The notes: generated from the sequence alone by a model not told the origin. Shown: positions 16,613 to 25,719, numbered from the stretch's first letter. The stretch: DNA of 64,000 nucleotides from Chryseobacterium soli (GCF_000737705.1 NZ_JPRH01000004.1:62001-126000); one strand, 5' to 3'. A program made the numbers and translations.

Positions 16613-17239
16613 ATGAAGATTATTAATCTTGAGAACTGGAACAGAAAGGAACATTTTGATTTTTTCTCAAAAATGCAGAGTCCTTATTTTGGTTTTACCA
16701 CGGAAGTGGACTGTACAAAAGCCTATCATACGGCTAAAGAAAAAGGGTTCTCCTTTTTTGCTGCTTATCTTCACAAATCAATGGTTGCGGTGAATACGGT
16801 AGATACATTCAAGCTGCGAATTATTGACGGAGAAGTGGCTTTGTTTGATACGATCCATGCCGGAACGACCATTGGAAGGGAAGACGGTACATTCGGGTTT
16901 GCTTATATTCCTTTTTCAAATGATTTTTCTGTTTTCAATGCCAGATTGCAGCAGGAAATACAAGCGGTACACAACTCAACAGGACTCAGATTGAAAAATG
17001 GTGATATCGGAAAGGATCTGATAAGACATTCCACCGTTCCATGGAACTCCTTCAGTGCGCTCCTTCATCCTACGAATTTTGACCGGACAGAGTCTGTTCC
17101 GAAGATTACATTTGGTAAATTCAGCATGCGGGATGGAAAAAAATATTTACCGGTTTCTGTAGAAGCTCATCATGGATTGGCTGATGGTCTACATCTCGCC
17201 CAATACCTCGAAGAATTCCAGCGTCAGTTAGATATGTAA
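16613..17239 (+). CDS. Chloramphenicol acetyltransferase-like protein (CatA type)
   Basis: 208 residues from the ATG at 16613 (MKIINLENWNRKEHFDFFSK); a longer frame from 16550 has a non-homologous leader. It is a typical trimeric CAT fold. The active-site motif HHxxxDG is present as HHGLADG (residues 186-192), and the N-terminal YFGFTTEVDCTKAY and KGFSFFAAYLHKSM regions match. It would transfer acetyl from acetyl-CoA to a hydroxyl of chloramphenicol or another acceptor. Chromosomal CAT-like genes are common in this group, so resistance is not certain. Confidence 0.88.
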   Translation: MKIINLENWNRKEHFDFFSKMQSPYFGFTTEVDCTKAYHTAKEKGFSFFAAYLHKSMVAVNTVDTFKLRIIDGEVALFDTIHAGTTIGREDGTFGFAYIPFSNDFSVFNARLQQEIQAVHNSTGLRLKNGDIGKDLIRHSTVPWNSFSALLHPTNFDRTESVPKITFGKFSMRDGKKYLPVSVEAHHGLADGLHLAQYLEEFQRQLDM

Positions 17240-17370
17240 TGAATTTTTACGGAAAACCGTAAGGCTCTTTTCTTAATCTTGGATATATTTGATGTAATAA
17301 TATTGCTATATTAGTAAGTTGATTTCATATCAAAACAAGCTAATACACCATAAACACAATTTTATTTAAG

Positions 17371-17496
17371 ATGACCAATTTTGAAAATTTAGATCTACAG
17401 ATCGTTACCACCAAAGCCAGGGCAGATAAAGCAAGTAATTCATTGAAAGGGATTTTGCAAGGGAGTATTTTTGATGATATCGCTGATTTTCAGTAA
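17371..17496 (+). pseudogene. Short ORF, likely N-terminal remnant of a TerB-associated gene
   Basis: A 41-codon frame begins with ATG at 17371 (MTNFENLDLQIVTTKARADK), continues SNSLKGILQGSIFDDIADFQ and stops at 17496. The LKGILQG..DD.I pattern looks like the start of the helical repeat in TerB-like proteins, where an acidic loop and a further helix should follow. Here it breaks off after 41 residues. It lies 50 bases upstream of the TerB-C-like gene on the same strand. It may be a decayed first gene of the cassette, or simply a small unknown gene. Confidence 0.35.
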
Positions 17497-17546
17497 TTTG
17501 AAGAGAAACAGCTACAGATATTTCATTAATCAATACCCCTATTGCT

Positions 17547-19025
17547 ATGCCCAATAATACTCCCTTTTTTGCCAATGAGGACGACTTCATTATTGATGTT
17601 TCGGGAAATGCATCTATTCCCATTCATTTTGGTGAGAATAGTTCAGTACCGGTTCCTGCTGACAGTATAACTGCGAGCCAGACTCATGATCCTGATTCCT
17701 GGAAAATAGGAAAAAAATATACCAGAAAACTTAATTTAACGGATGAACAGGCAGCTCTGCTAGATAAATTATCATTTGCCGGGAATGTTTTCAACGAGAT
17801 CGAATATTGCAGAATCCAGATCTTAAAGCAGTTTTTAAGAGTGGTTGAATATTTATATACCGAATGTATTCCTGTCAATAAATCATATCCGACTGTGATT
17901 GATGAGCTTTCAGAGATCATTGTCTGCCTTAAATATAATTACAGAAAAGAAAGCCTGAATTATACTTATACCTTCCAGTCTGTACAGGCAGAAATTTTTA
18001 ATCATATTCTCAAATTGTGCGAAAATAATGTCAGAGAAGTATATGGTATCAAACGAAAAATAAATACAGACTTTGCTTATAATCATCCTGATATCCTGCA
18101 CCAGTACAACAGGAAAATCGTTTCCAGACTTGAAGTTTTCTTACCGGAAAATCAACACTGGATCCTGGATGCAGATGCCAGAACGAATATTATCCTGAAT
18201 GAAAACAATACCAGCCGATGGAAAATTAAATTTGATATCCTCAAAGAAGATTATTCCAATCCGCTGGCTTTTGAAAGAGAAATATTTCGTCTTGCAGATG
18301 TTAATGTTAAAAATCTTTCCGTAGATGCTTTATTTTTTGAAGCTTCAAAATTCATGGCAGATCATGATAAAATTTGTTCTCTACGGCTGTATCTTCATTA
18401 TTTGGATAAGGATCTTCAGTCTCCGAAATTTGATAATAAACCACTGGCAAAAAACATTCAGAAAAGTTTATTTGCCACCCAGGAACAGCTGCATGATTTT
18501 GAGCGGATTTTAAGCAGTTTTATTGCAGACCGAAAGCTTGAAACTGCTATTGAAATGGTCAGCCGTCTGTATGAGCCGAAGAGAAAGAAAATTGTGATCA
18601 ACCGCGAAGCCATTGAAAATGTTCAGCGGCAACATTCCGGAACGGTGGAATTATTAGGACAGTATCTTAATGATTCTGAAGATGAAATTCCATCTGTAAA
18701 AACAGAAGAAGCCGTCAACACAAACGAATTAACCATAAATATAACCCAACACAATCCTGAACCTCAGGAATCAAAATATCTGGATGACCTAAACTTAACA
18801 GCTATTCAAAAGGAGATTCTGGATCTTTTTGAGAAGCAGAGTTTCAGTTTTCCTCAAAGTGAATTTGAAATATTTATTAAAGCTAAAAACCTGTTTATGA
18901 GATCCACCATCGATTCTATTAACGACAGCTGTTTCGAAATACTGGACGATATTCTGATCGAGGAAGAGGATGAATACTTTACCATCAACACAGATTATTA
19001 TAAAAAACTATTAAACAATGATTGA
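17547..19025 (+). CDS. TerB-C-like protein, first gene of an ATPase-helicase cassette
   Basis: 492 residues. The part YTRKLNLTDEQAALLDKLSF followed by AGNVFNEIEYCRIQILKQFL is characteristic of proteins that carry TerB-N and TerB-C domains. The C-terminal ~75 residues (LTAIQKEILDLFEKQSFSFP through EEEDEYFTINTDYYKKLL) fit the TerB-C domain. The N-terminal WVPPGR-type TerB-N core is not visible, so this is a short version of the family. Such proteins occur with an ATPase and an SF2 helicase in predicted DNA-processing stress systems, as here: the next gene starts 8 bases before this stop. Domain calls are from motif memory, not a search. Confidence 0.7.
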   Translation: MPNNTPFFANEDDFIIDVSGNASIPIHFGENSSVPVPADSITASQTHDPDSWKIGKKYTRKLNLTDEQAALLDKLSFAGNVFNEIEYCRIQILKQFLRVVEYLYTECIPVNKSYPTVIDELSEIIVCLKYNYRKESLNYTYTFQSVQAEIFNHILKLCENNVREVYGIKRKINTDFAYNHPDILHQYNRKIVSRLEVFLPENQHWILDADARTNIILNENNTSRWKIKFDILKEDYSNPLAFEREIFRLADVNVKNLSVDALFFEASKFMADHDKICSLRLYLHYLDKDLQSPKFDNKPLAKNIQKSLFATQEQLHDFERILSSFIADRKLETAIEMVSRLYEPKRKKIVINREAIENVQRQHSGTVELLGQYLNDSEDEIPSVKTEEAVNTNELTINITQHNPEPQESKYLDDLNLTAIQKEILDLFEKQSFSFPQSEFEIFIKAKNLFMRSTIDSINDSCFEILDDILIEEEDEYFTINTDYYKKLLNND

Positions 19026-20334
19026 CAATATTAAGCCCAAAGAGGCCACTTCAATTATCAATTCTCTGGTGGGCGGAGTCGTACCCAAAATCGGAGTACA
19101 ACATATTACCGTAGGAAGATCTGAAGAAATTGCTGCTTTTATAAGCGCTTTGGAGGACGTGAAGAACGGACACAGCATGGCAAAATTCTGGATCGGAGAT
19201 TTCGGAAGCGGAAAGTCTTTTATGCTTCATCTTCTGAACACGGTTGCCCTAAAACAAAAATTCGTAGTTGCAAATGCAGATTTTACACCTGACAACCGTC
19301 TGTATTCAAATGATGGAAAGAGCGTTATTCTGTATGCAGCGATTATGGACAATATTGCAATCCAAACCAAGCCTGAAGGCGGTGCCTTACAGACGTTACT
19401 GGAAAAATGGATCGAGCAGGTGATTACCAAAACAGCTGAAGAAAATTACATTTCATTGGCGGAGATCCGAAATGAACAGTACTTCGGATTGATTCAGAAT
19501 GCTATCATGAAAACCATTAACGAAATCACGGAAGTAGGTGGTTTTGATTTTGGGTATGTCATTGTAAAATACTATGAAGGTTACATTAAAAATGATGAAT
19601 TGCTGCGCAGAAATGCCTTAAAATGGCTGAAAGGAGAATATAAAACTAAAACCGAAGCAAGGCAGGATCTGGGAGTTCGGGAAATTGTTAATGATTCGAA
19701 TTATTATGATATGCTTAAAAATTTCTGCAAGCTTTTTGTAAGCATGGGATACAGCGGTTTTATGATTAATTTGGATGAAGCAATTAACCTGTACAAGATT
19801 TCAACAGCTGCAGCGCGGGAGAAAAATTATGAAAAAATATTATCCATCTATAACGACTGTTTCCAGGGGAAAGTATCTAATTTATTCATCAATTTTGCTG
19901 GAACAAAGGAGTTTTTAGAAAATGAAAGGAGAGGGCTGTTCAGCTATCAGGCTTTAAAATCAAGACTGGAAACGAATAAATTTGAAACCCTTGAAGTAAG
20001 GGATTTTGCACAGCCTGTCATTACACTGGCTCCGATGGATCATAACGAGATTTTTGTATTATTAAAAAAATTAAAGTTGATTTTCGATTTCAATTATAAA
20101 ACAGAACTCAATATTACTGATGAAGAGATTTCTGCTTTTATGGAAGAAATGTTCAATAAACCCGGGGCATACGAATTTCTGACGCCAAGAGAAGTAATCC
20201 GTGATTTTCTCAATATATTAAACATCATCAGACAAAATCCTGAAGTAGATAAAAGAAGGCTATTCGGAGAAATTGAAATCTCTGACGAAAGACCCAGCGA
20301 TCTTATCTTATTAGACAGTATTGAAGAATTATGA
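19018..20334 (+). CDS. BrxD-like ATP-binding protein (DUF2791)
   Basis: 438-residue P-loop ATPase of the BREX-type ATP-binding family. Walker A is GDFGSGKS at residues 60-67, Walker B is FMINLDEAINL at 248-258 with D253-E254, and a conserved GTKEFLENERRGLFSYQALK segment follows at 295-314. In BREX/Pgl systems the related BrxD is paired with the Lhr-like helicase BrxHI, which is also the pairing here. The gene overlaps the TerB-C-like gene by 8 bases and the helicase by 4 bases, so the three products are probably made together. Confidence 0.88.
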   Translation: MIDNIKPKEATSIINSLVGGVVPKIGVQHITVGRSEEIAAFISALEDVKNGHSMAKFWIGDFGSGKSFMLHLLNTVALKQKFVVANADFTPDNRLYSNDGKSVILYAAIMDNIAIQTKPEGGALQTLLEKWIEQVITKTAEENYISLAEIRNEQYFGLIQNAIMKTINEITEVGGFDFGYVIVKYYEGYIKNDELLRRNALKWLKGEYKTKTEARQDLGVREIVNDSNYYDMLKNFCKLFVSMGYSGFMINLDEAINLYKISTAAAREKNYEKILSIYNDCFQGKVSNLFINFAGTKEFLENERRGLFSYQALKSRLETNKFETLEVRDFAQPVITLAPMDHNEIFVLLKKLKLIFDFNYKTELNITDEEISAFMEEMFNKPGAYEFLTPREVIRDFLNILNIIRQNPEVDKRRLFGEIEISDERPSDLILLDSIEEL

Positions 20335-22463
20335 CAGCCTATGATATGCTTTCCGAGCCTATCCGGAAATACATCCGCGATAAAAAGTGGGAGAGTTTAC
20401 GGCCTATCCAGGAGGCTGCGATCCAAAAGATAATGACTACGGACACTCATTATGTCCTGATATCCAGAACAGCTTCAGGGAAAACTGAAGCTGCTTTTCT
20501 CCCTATTCTTTCCAAAGTTAATTTTAAAGAACAGGGCGTTAAAGTGCTGTATATTTCTCCTCTTATTGCTTTGATTAACGACCAATTTACAAGGGTAGAG
20601 CAGCTTTGCGCTTATCTGGATGTTCCCGTCACAAAATGGCATGGCGAAGCTTCCAAAGGGCAAAAAGACCGGCTAATCAAAGATCCGGCTGGAATTATGC
20701 TGATTACGCCTGAATCCATCGAGGCTATGTTTGTCAATAAGCCGTATAACGTCAGGCATTTATTTTCCAATCTGGAATATGTGGTCATTGATGAGATCCA
20801 TTCTTTTTTAGGTTCTGACCGTGGCGTACACCTGCAGTCTTTACTGAACCGCTTGCAGAAGATTAATCATAAAAAATTCAGTATTGTAGGGCTTTCGGCA
20901 ACCGTAAGCGATGCCAACCAGTATATGGAACTGAAAGATTTTTTAGGAACCTCAGAGAATACCAGGATCATCAGAGATAATACTCCAAAACCGATTAATG
21001 CTGTATTTAAATATTTTCCAGGCACTGTTGAGGAGCTTCCGCTGGATCTTCTTAAAGACCTGTATGTAAGGACAAGAGAAAGTAAAGTTCTGATTTTTCC
21101 GAATGCGAGAGGTCGGGTAGAAGAAGTGGCTGTAAAGCTGAAACAGATCTCAGACAAAGTGGGCGGACATAAAAACTATTTTGCCCATCATTCTTCGGTA
21201 GATAAAGAAGTCCGTGAATATGTGGAATTTTTCGCTAAAAACAGCACGCTTCAAAACTTTGCTATTTCCTGTACCTCTACACTGGAATTAGGAATTGATA
21301 TAGGCAATGTAGATGAAGTGGTACAGATTGATGCGACACACAGCATTGCTTCTTTAATACAGCGTGTGGGACGAAGCGGAAGACGTGAAGACAAAGCAAG
21401 CAACCTGTTTTTATATGCTACCAACGGATGGAGCCTTATTCAGTCTCTGGCGTGCTGGCTTTTGTACAAAGAGCAGTATATTGAGCCGATATCAGTGAAT
21501 AAAAAACCTTATGACGTATTGGTTCACCAGATACTTTCTATCGTTAAAAGTAGGTCAGGAATCACATTACGCCAGCTGTTGGAAGAGTTTGCCGGCAATG
21601 CTGCTTTTAAGGATATTGCTGCAACAGAAACGGAAGAAATTATCGAGCATCTCAAGGAAATAGATTTTCTTGAAAAGCTCGGAAATGAATATATTATTGG
21701 TATTGAGGGCGAAAAATTGGTGAATACTAAAGATTTTTACAGCCTTTTCAGTACTCCCACATTTTTTAAGGTAGGCAGCCAGGGTGTAAAGATTGGAGAA
21801 TTGCCATTATCACCACAGATCAGGGAAAATGAAAATATTTATTTGTCAGCAAGGACATGGAAGATTATTGATGTCGATTATCAGACCAAAAAAATAGAAG
21901 TAATCCCTGCAAAAGATGGAAAGAAACCCACATTTTTAGGAGATGGCACGGATACGGCTCATCAAATAAGACAAAAGATGCTGGAGGTTCTTGTTTCAAA
22001 AGAAGAATTTGATTTTTTAGATACAACCGGACAGGAAATCGTGAATATGCTTAGAAAAGAGTTTTCCATATTTGATATTAATCATCCTGAGACGGACAGA
22101 CCTTTGCTTGTAAGCAATGAAAAACTGACTTTTTATTCTTTTACCAGTTCAAAGATCAACCGAACATTAAGCTTTATTATGAATGTATTAGGAGTTGATC
22201 ATCAGCTCGATAAAGATATTTTATTTGAAATCGAATATTCTCAATCGGACTTTGTATCGACCATGAAAAATATCGATTGGGAAGCGATGAATCTGGATAA
22301 AGTGATGACGGATATGGCAGAAGATATTCCGAAAATGCTGGATTTCTCAAAATGGGGAATCTACTTACCGCTACACTACCAGGCTGAGCTATTGAAATCC
22401 AGGTATTTTGATTTTGAGGGATGCCGTGATTATCTTCAGCGTCTTCGTTGTATAGAAAATTAA
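20331..22463 (+). CDS. Lhr-like SF2 helicase (BrxHI-like)
   Basis: 710-residue DExH helicase. The motifs are Q-motif-like LRPIQ (23-27), Walker A SRTASGKTEAAF (45-56), DEIH (154-157), GLSATV (187-192), CTSTLELGIDIG (314-325) and motif VI QRVGRSGRR (344-352). The C-terminal half carries a winged-helix and accessory region. It is the last gene of the cassette, coupled to the ATPase by an ATGA overlap. It is distinct from the repair helicase at 5.2 kb, which has DEWH and pairs with a ligase. The stop overlaps the convergent PPC gene by 4 bases. Confidence 0.9.
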   Translation: MTAYDMLSEPIRKYIRDKKWESLRPIQEAAIQKIMTTDTHYVLISRTASGKTEAAFLPILSKVNFKEQGVKVLYISPLIALINDQFTRVEQLCAYLDVPVTKWHGEASKGQKDRLIKDPAGIMLITPESIEAMFVNKPYNVRHLFSNLEYVVIDEIHSFLGSDRGVHLQSLLNRLQKINHKKFSIVGLSATVSDANQYMELKDFLGTSENTRIIRDNTPKPINAVFKYFPGTVEELPLDLLKDLYVRTRESKVLIFPNARGRVEEVAVKLKQISDKVGGHKNYFAHHSSVDKEVREYVEFFAKNSTLQNFAISCTSTLELGIDIGNVDEVVQIDATHSIASLIQRVGRSGRREDKASNLFLYATNGWSLIQSLACWLLYKEQYIEPISVNKKPYDVLVHQILSIVKSRSGITLRQLLEEFAGNAAFKDIAATETEEIIEHLKEIDFLEKLGNEYIIGIEGEKLVNTKDFYSLFSTPTFFKVGSQGVKIGELPLSPQIRENENIYLSARTWKIIDVDYQTKKIEVIPAKDGKKPTFLGDGTDTAHQIRQKMLEVLVSKEEFDFLDTTGQEIVNMLRKEFSIFDINHPETDRPLLVSNEKLTFYSFTSSKINRTLSFIMNVLGVDHQLDKDILFEIEYSQSDFVSTMKNIDWEAMNLDKVMTDMAEDIPKMLDFSKWGIYLPLHYQAELLKSRYFDFEGCRDYLQRLRCIEN

Positions 22464-22918
22464 TTTAAGCTGTTTAAATGAAAAGAAGTAAGTCCCTTTT
22501 TATTTTTAGAAATCACCAATTGATTTTCCATAGGATGTAAGATGAATTCAGCTTTTCCGCGGACTTTCCCATCCATAAGAAGCCCGTCCAATACGGTATG
22601 CTCGCTGAGCCTGAGAACAACATGTAAATGCAGCATCGGTTTTCCTTCGTTTTCTGAAATATTTCCGGAAATGTCGGAAGCGTCTGATGTTGCATTAATT
22701 TTCCCCTCAATATATTTTTTTCCAAATGGACTTAAAAACCGAAGCAAAACTTGGTTGATAACGCCCACTCCTGAAATTTTTCCTGCTTTTATTTTTTGAG
22801 TCTGCACAAAATCTTTCAGCGCAGCGATAATGGAAGCCCCATCATTAATACTGATAATATACGTGTTTTCTATTTTTCTGGCCATCCAGCGACTTCCATA
22901 TAAAAATTGATATTTCAT
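22460..22918 (-). CDS. PPC/DUF296 domain protein (copy 2)
   Basis: 152-residue single-domain PPC protein (MKYQFLYGSRWMARKIENTY). The key stretch is GKPMLHLHVVLRLSEHTVLD, with the LHLH pair conserved. By eye it is a clear but diverged paralogue of the protein at 14.4 kb, on the same strand, and the pair flanks a 7.6-kb block. It converges on the helicase with a 4-base stop-stop overlap. Biological role unknown. Confidence 0.83.
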   Translation of the reverse strand: MKYQFLYGSRWMARKIENTYIISINDGASIIAALKDFVQTQKIKAGKISGVGVINQVLLRFLSPFGKKYIEGKINATSDASDISGNISENEGKPMLHLHVVLRLSEHTVLDGLLMDGKVRGKAEFILHPMENQLVISKNKKGLTSFHLNSLN

Positions 22919-23643
22919 GTTATTAGTTTATGCGATTTAATAAAAATTATTACATTTTGTATCCTTACTATCTTTTCTTTTCATACTCTTAATCGTCCGT
23001 ATTACCTTTCTACATTGATATCTATAAGAGCGACTCGTGATTGGAATCTGAAAAGAATAGCGCGTTGTATCGTTGTGAGATTTACAATTTCTGTTCCAAT
23101 AAAAATAGTAGATCTTCAAAGATGAAGTGATGATTTTTTTACAAATTTTCTAATCCATAAAGAAAGAATAATTTTCATCAATCTGATTGAAATAAGGTAC
23201 CACGAACATACCACAAAGTTGTCTTATGTAGCTTTTAAATAATGAATAAATGGCGATAATTTTTAAAAGTATTGATTGTAATCATAAAAATGGAAGATCA
23301 ATTCTTCTACTTTTGTTATTAAATAAAAAAATAATGATTGTAAAGCTTTATTGAAGGGCCAACAAAGACTCCATCGTGGTATCTATGTGGTATTATAATT
23401 CAATAAAATTTTAATCATTTTTTCTTTCTTTGCTGAATCTAAAAAATGATAGGTACAAATTTCTTTGCAGACCGTAAAATGCAATGGGGGAGATTATGGC
23501 GGGCTTTAATAGGGCATTATTCATTTCGGCATCCATGCCAGAAACAATAAAGAATAATAAAGTATCGTGCGAAAAGTACAATTTACACTGATGCAGATAA
23601 GTATAGAAAAAGTGAAAGAAATCAGCAGAGATGAGAACATATT
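22919..23643. other. 725-base region without a recognisable gene
   Basis: No convincing coding frame was found on either strand. The region holds two paired motifs: TACCAC-N5-TACCAC at 23196-23212 and its inverted form GTGGTA-N5-GTGGTA at 23376-23392. It also holds an AT-rich small palindrome near 22940-22952. It lies upstream of a LuxR-type HTH gene, so regulatory sites are plausible. Confidence 0.5.
23196..23392. repeat. Inverted pair of TACCAC-N5-TACCAC motifs
   Basis: Each element holds two identical hexamers with an 11-base period, which is about one helical turn. The second element is the reverse complement of the first, about 180 bases away. This arrangement suits cooperative binding by a dimeric regulator; the protein is unknown. 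Confidence 0.5.
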
Positions 23644-23985
23644 ATGAAAAACCAAGAACCTGAATTCAATATAAAAGACGTAAGCCAAAAACTTTTTTTC
23701 CAGGACGAAATTATGACACTGGCAAAAGGAAATTCTCCTTATCTATTGAATAAATCCAGATTAGTATATCCAGCTTTTTTTAACAAAATCTATATGATCC
23801 AGCCCAATTTAAAAAATTCTGAACTGATTTTTTGCATCTATCTGAAACTCAACCTTACGACTAAGGAAATTGCAACATATACTTTTGTGACGCCAAAAGC
23901 CATACAAAACCGTAAAAACCGACTTAGAAAAAAACTCAGTATTCCTTCTGACGTTGATATTTATAAGTGGTTTAATAATCTGTAA
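23644..23985 (+). CDS. Small LuxR/GerE-type HTH protein
   Basis: 113 residues. The C-terminal 55 residues form a LuxR-like helix-turn-helix: LKNSELIFCIYLKLNLTTKE, then IATYTFVTPKAIQNRKNRLR and KKLSIPSDVDIYKWFNNL. This is the type seen at the end of Bacteroidota TPR-HTH regulators, but here without the sensor repeats, so it is a free DNA-binding domain or a truncated regulator. The spacer upstream holds paired inverted motifs that could be its sites. It converges with the MBL gene 17 bases away. Confidence 0.75.
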   Translation: MKNQEPEFNIKDVSQKLFFQDEIMTLAKGNSPYLLNKSRLVYPAFFNKIYMIQPNLKNSELIFCIYLKLNLTTKEIATYTFVTPKAIQNRKNRLRKKLSIPSDVDIYKWFNNL

Positions 23986-24002
23986 GCCGATTTACTATAA
24001 TA

Positions 24003-24734
24003 TTAGAACTCAATGACAGCTTTATCCAGATCATGATAAAGCAACACTTTCCAGTGGTTTTCAACAGCTTCTTTTTCCCAGACCCGTCTTAATTCCTTAG
24101 CTTTTCGGCCATTAAAATCACTTTTATAGGCCAGATGATATTGGAGATAAGACTCCTGCGGAAGATCATCCGCACCGTAAAATGCAGTCTCTTCATCCTC
24201 TGTGATCCAGAAAACCTGCATAAAAGGAGTGTGTCCGCCTACTACCTGATAAGAAATTTCATCGGATATCTTCCCTTGATCTTCATGCATCCAGACAATA
24301 TTCGGAAGCTGGGTCAGCCTGTTAAGTGTTTCAAAATCGAATGAAGGATTGTCCCTGTTTTCCATTGCAAAATCAAATTCACGTTTTTGAACATATATGG
24401 TTGCATTGGGAAAAGCAGCCTCAAAACCATTTTCCTTATTTTTTATAATTCCTTGAATGTGGTCTTTATGAAGATGAGAAAGCAGCAGTTTAGTGATCTG
24501 GTCAGGTTTTACATTTTCTTTTTTCAGAAGGTCTGAGAGTACGGTTTTTCCCTCGGGTGTTTTCCATCCAAGACCGGTATCCAGAAGAATATAATCATTT
24601 TTCGTAATGATAAGAAAAGGCTGAACAGACATTCTTATCCCTGTCGCAGTCGGTAAACTGTCTTCCGTTAAAAGACTAAAATCTTTCGTTTTGTTTGCTG
24701 AGAAATTGCCTTCCTTAAGTGGGATGATTTTCAT
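24003..24734 (-). CDS. MBL-fold metallo-hydrolase
   Basis: 243 residues with the canonical metal motif LLLSHLHKDHIQG (HxHxDH). Downstream ligands are visible at VVGGHTPFM, FYGADDLPQ and LLYHDLD. It resembles quorum-quenching lactonase/glyoxalase-II-type MBL enzymes in layout, but the substrate is not deducible. It lies 78 bases downstream of the NrtR-like gene on the same strand and might share its transcript. Confidence 0.85.
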   Translation of the reverse strand: MKIIPLKEGNFSANKTKDFSLLTEDSLPTATGIRMSVQPFLIITKNDYILLDTGLGWKTPEGKTVLSDLLKKENVKPDQITKLLLSHLHKDHIQGIIKNKENGFEAAFPNATIYVQKREFDFAMENRDNPSFDFETLNRLTQLPNIVWMHEDQGKISDEISYQVVGGHTPFMQVFWITEDEETAFYGADDLPQESYLQYHLAYKSDFNGRKAKELRRVWEKEAVENHWKVLLYHDLDKAVIEF

Positions 24735-24812
24735 GAGACAAATTTCTTCAATATTTCTAAATCTGTAAAACCTTTTTTTTCGATCTCATCTATCGGTAAA
24801 AACGATGATTGA

Positions 24813-25565
24813 CTACCAGGAATTCAATCCGTTTTTCAAAGCCCGGGCATATTTTTCTTCATCAAAAGAATACAGATCCGGAGATTTGTGGGCACCGCCG
24901 CGTCTTTGTTCCTCAAGCTTATTAAGAATACCCAGATTTTTAATTTTCCGGTAAAAATTTCCGCGGTTGAGCTCTTTTCCTAAAATAGCTTCATACAGTT
25001 TCTGAAGCTCGGAAAGAGTAAATTTTTCCGGAAGAAGGTTATAGCCGATTGGTTTTATAGAGATCTTTTCGCGCAAAGTAAGCAGCGCTTTTTCAATAAT
25101 TTCCCGGTGATCCATAGCCAGTTCGATTTCAGATAACTTGCTCAGATAGATCCATTCGCAGCTTTCACTAAACTCATCAGGAACCAGATTGAATCTCGAA
25201 GGATTGTACAGCGCATAATATCCTATGGAAATGAACCGCTGCTTGTGAAAAAGAGTTTCATCAAAATCTTCAAAATAATGTTCACTCCGGTTTCTTTTCC
25301 CGAACACACCAAATTCGTCAAGATATACATCCGCTGTTATTCCTGCTCTGTCCTTAAGAATTCTTACCACAGCTTCATCGAGATCTTCGTTTTTTCCAAC
25401 ATATCCGCCGGGAAGAAGCCAAAGTTTTCTGTAATTTGTCTTAATCAGAAGGACTTTAAGTTCATTCTGATCAAAGCCAAAAATGACCGGGTCGGCAGAA
25501 AGGTGGGGCAGGAAAATTTTCTTTGCTTCCATTGATCTTTTTACGATCTGTTCTTTAGAATCCAT
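24813..25565 (-). CDS. NrtR-like regulator: degenerate Nudix domain plus winged helix
   Basis: 250 residues. The N-terminal half is a Nudix fold (HLSADPVIFGFDQNELKVLL), with the Nudix box at residues 54-76 starting G-x5-E. The catalytic REUxEE part reads RILKDR, so the metal-binding glutamates are lost. The C-terminal ~75 residues (FTLSELQKLYEAILGKELNR, KNLGILNKL) form a winged-helix domain. This pairing is that of NrtR/AraR-type transcription factors, which sense ADP-ribose-like or sugar ligands. The divergent MFS gene is the likely target. Confidence 0.85.
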   Translation of the reverse strand: MDSKEQIVKRSMEAKKIFLPHLSADPVIFGFDQNELKVLLIKTNYRKLWLLPGGYVGKNEDLDEAVVRILKDRAGITADVYLDEFGVFGKRNRSEHYFEDFDETLFHKQRFISIGYYALYNPSRFNLVPDEFSESCEWIYLSKLSEIELAMDHREIIEKALLTLREKISIKPIGYNLLPEKFTLSELQKLYEAILGKELNRGNFYRKIKNLGILNKLEEQRRGGAHKSPDLYSFDEEKYARALKNGLNSW

Positions 25566-25593
25566 AGTTATTGTTTGAGAATAGGTGATAGTA

Positions 25594-25601
25594 CAAATTT
25601 A
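25594..25601 (-). promoter_or_regulatory. Candidate -7 element of the NrtR-like gene
   Basis: TAAATTTG on the minus strand matches TAnnTTTG, 29 bases before the start at 25565. Confidence 0.5.
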
Positions 25602-25711
25602 ATGATAAATGTCCGGAATTGCTTTACTATAAAGTATTTTCAATCGACTGTATTAATAAGATCATTCATTATTAACAATTTGAAATCGTCAATATTCAGT
25701 AATTCTATTCT

Positions 25712-25719
25712 TATCTTTG
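25712..25719 (+). promoter_or_regulatory. Candidate -7 element of the divergent MFS gene
   Basis: TATCTTTG matches TAnnTTTG and lies 21 bases before the ATG at 25741. An upstream in-frame TTG falls inside this box and is not a credible start. Confidence 0.55.

Noticed and set aside
16613..17239. CAT-type gene as a mobile resistance gene
   Set aside because: No integron, insertion sequence or transfer gene is near, and chromosomal CAT-like genes are common in this group.
17547..22463. A complete BREX or Pgl system
   Set aside because: Only the BrxD-like ATPase and BrxHI-like helicase are present; no PglX, PglZ, BrxC/PglY or PglW gene is in the surrounding region.
5231..22463. The two Lhr-like helicases as recent duplicates
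   Set aside because: Motifs and neighbours differ (DEWH with ligase versus DEIH with DUF2791 ATPase), so they are separate old subfamilies.
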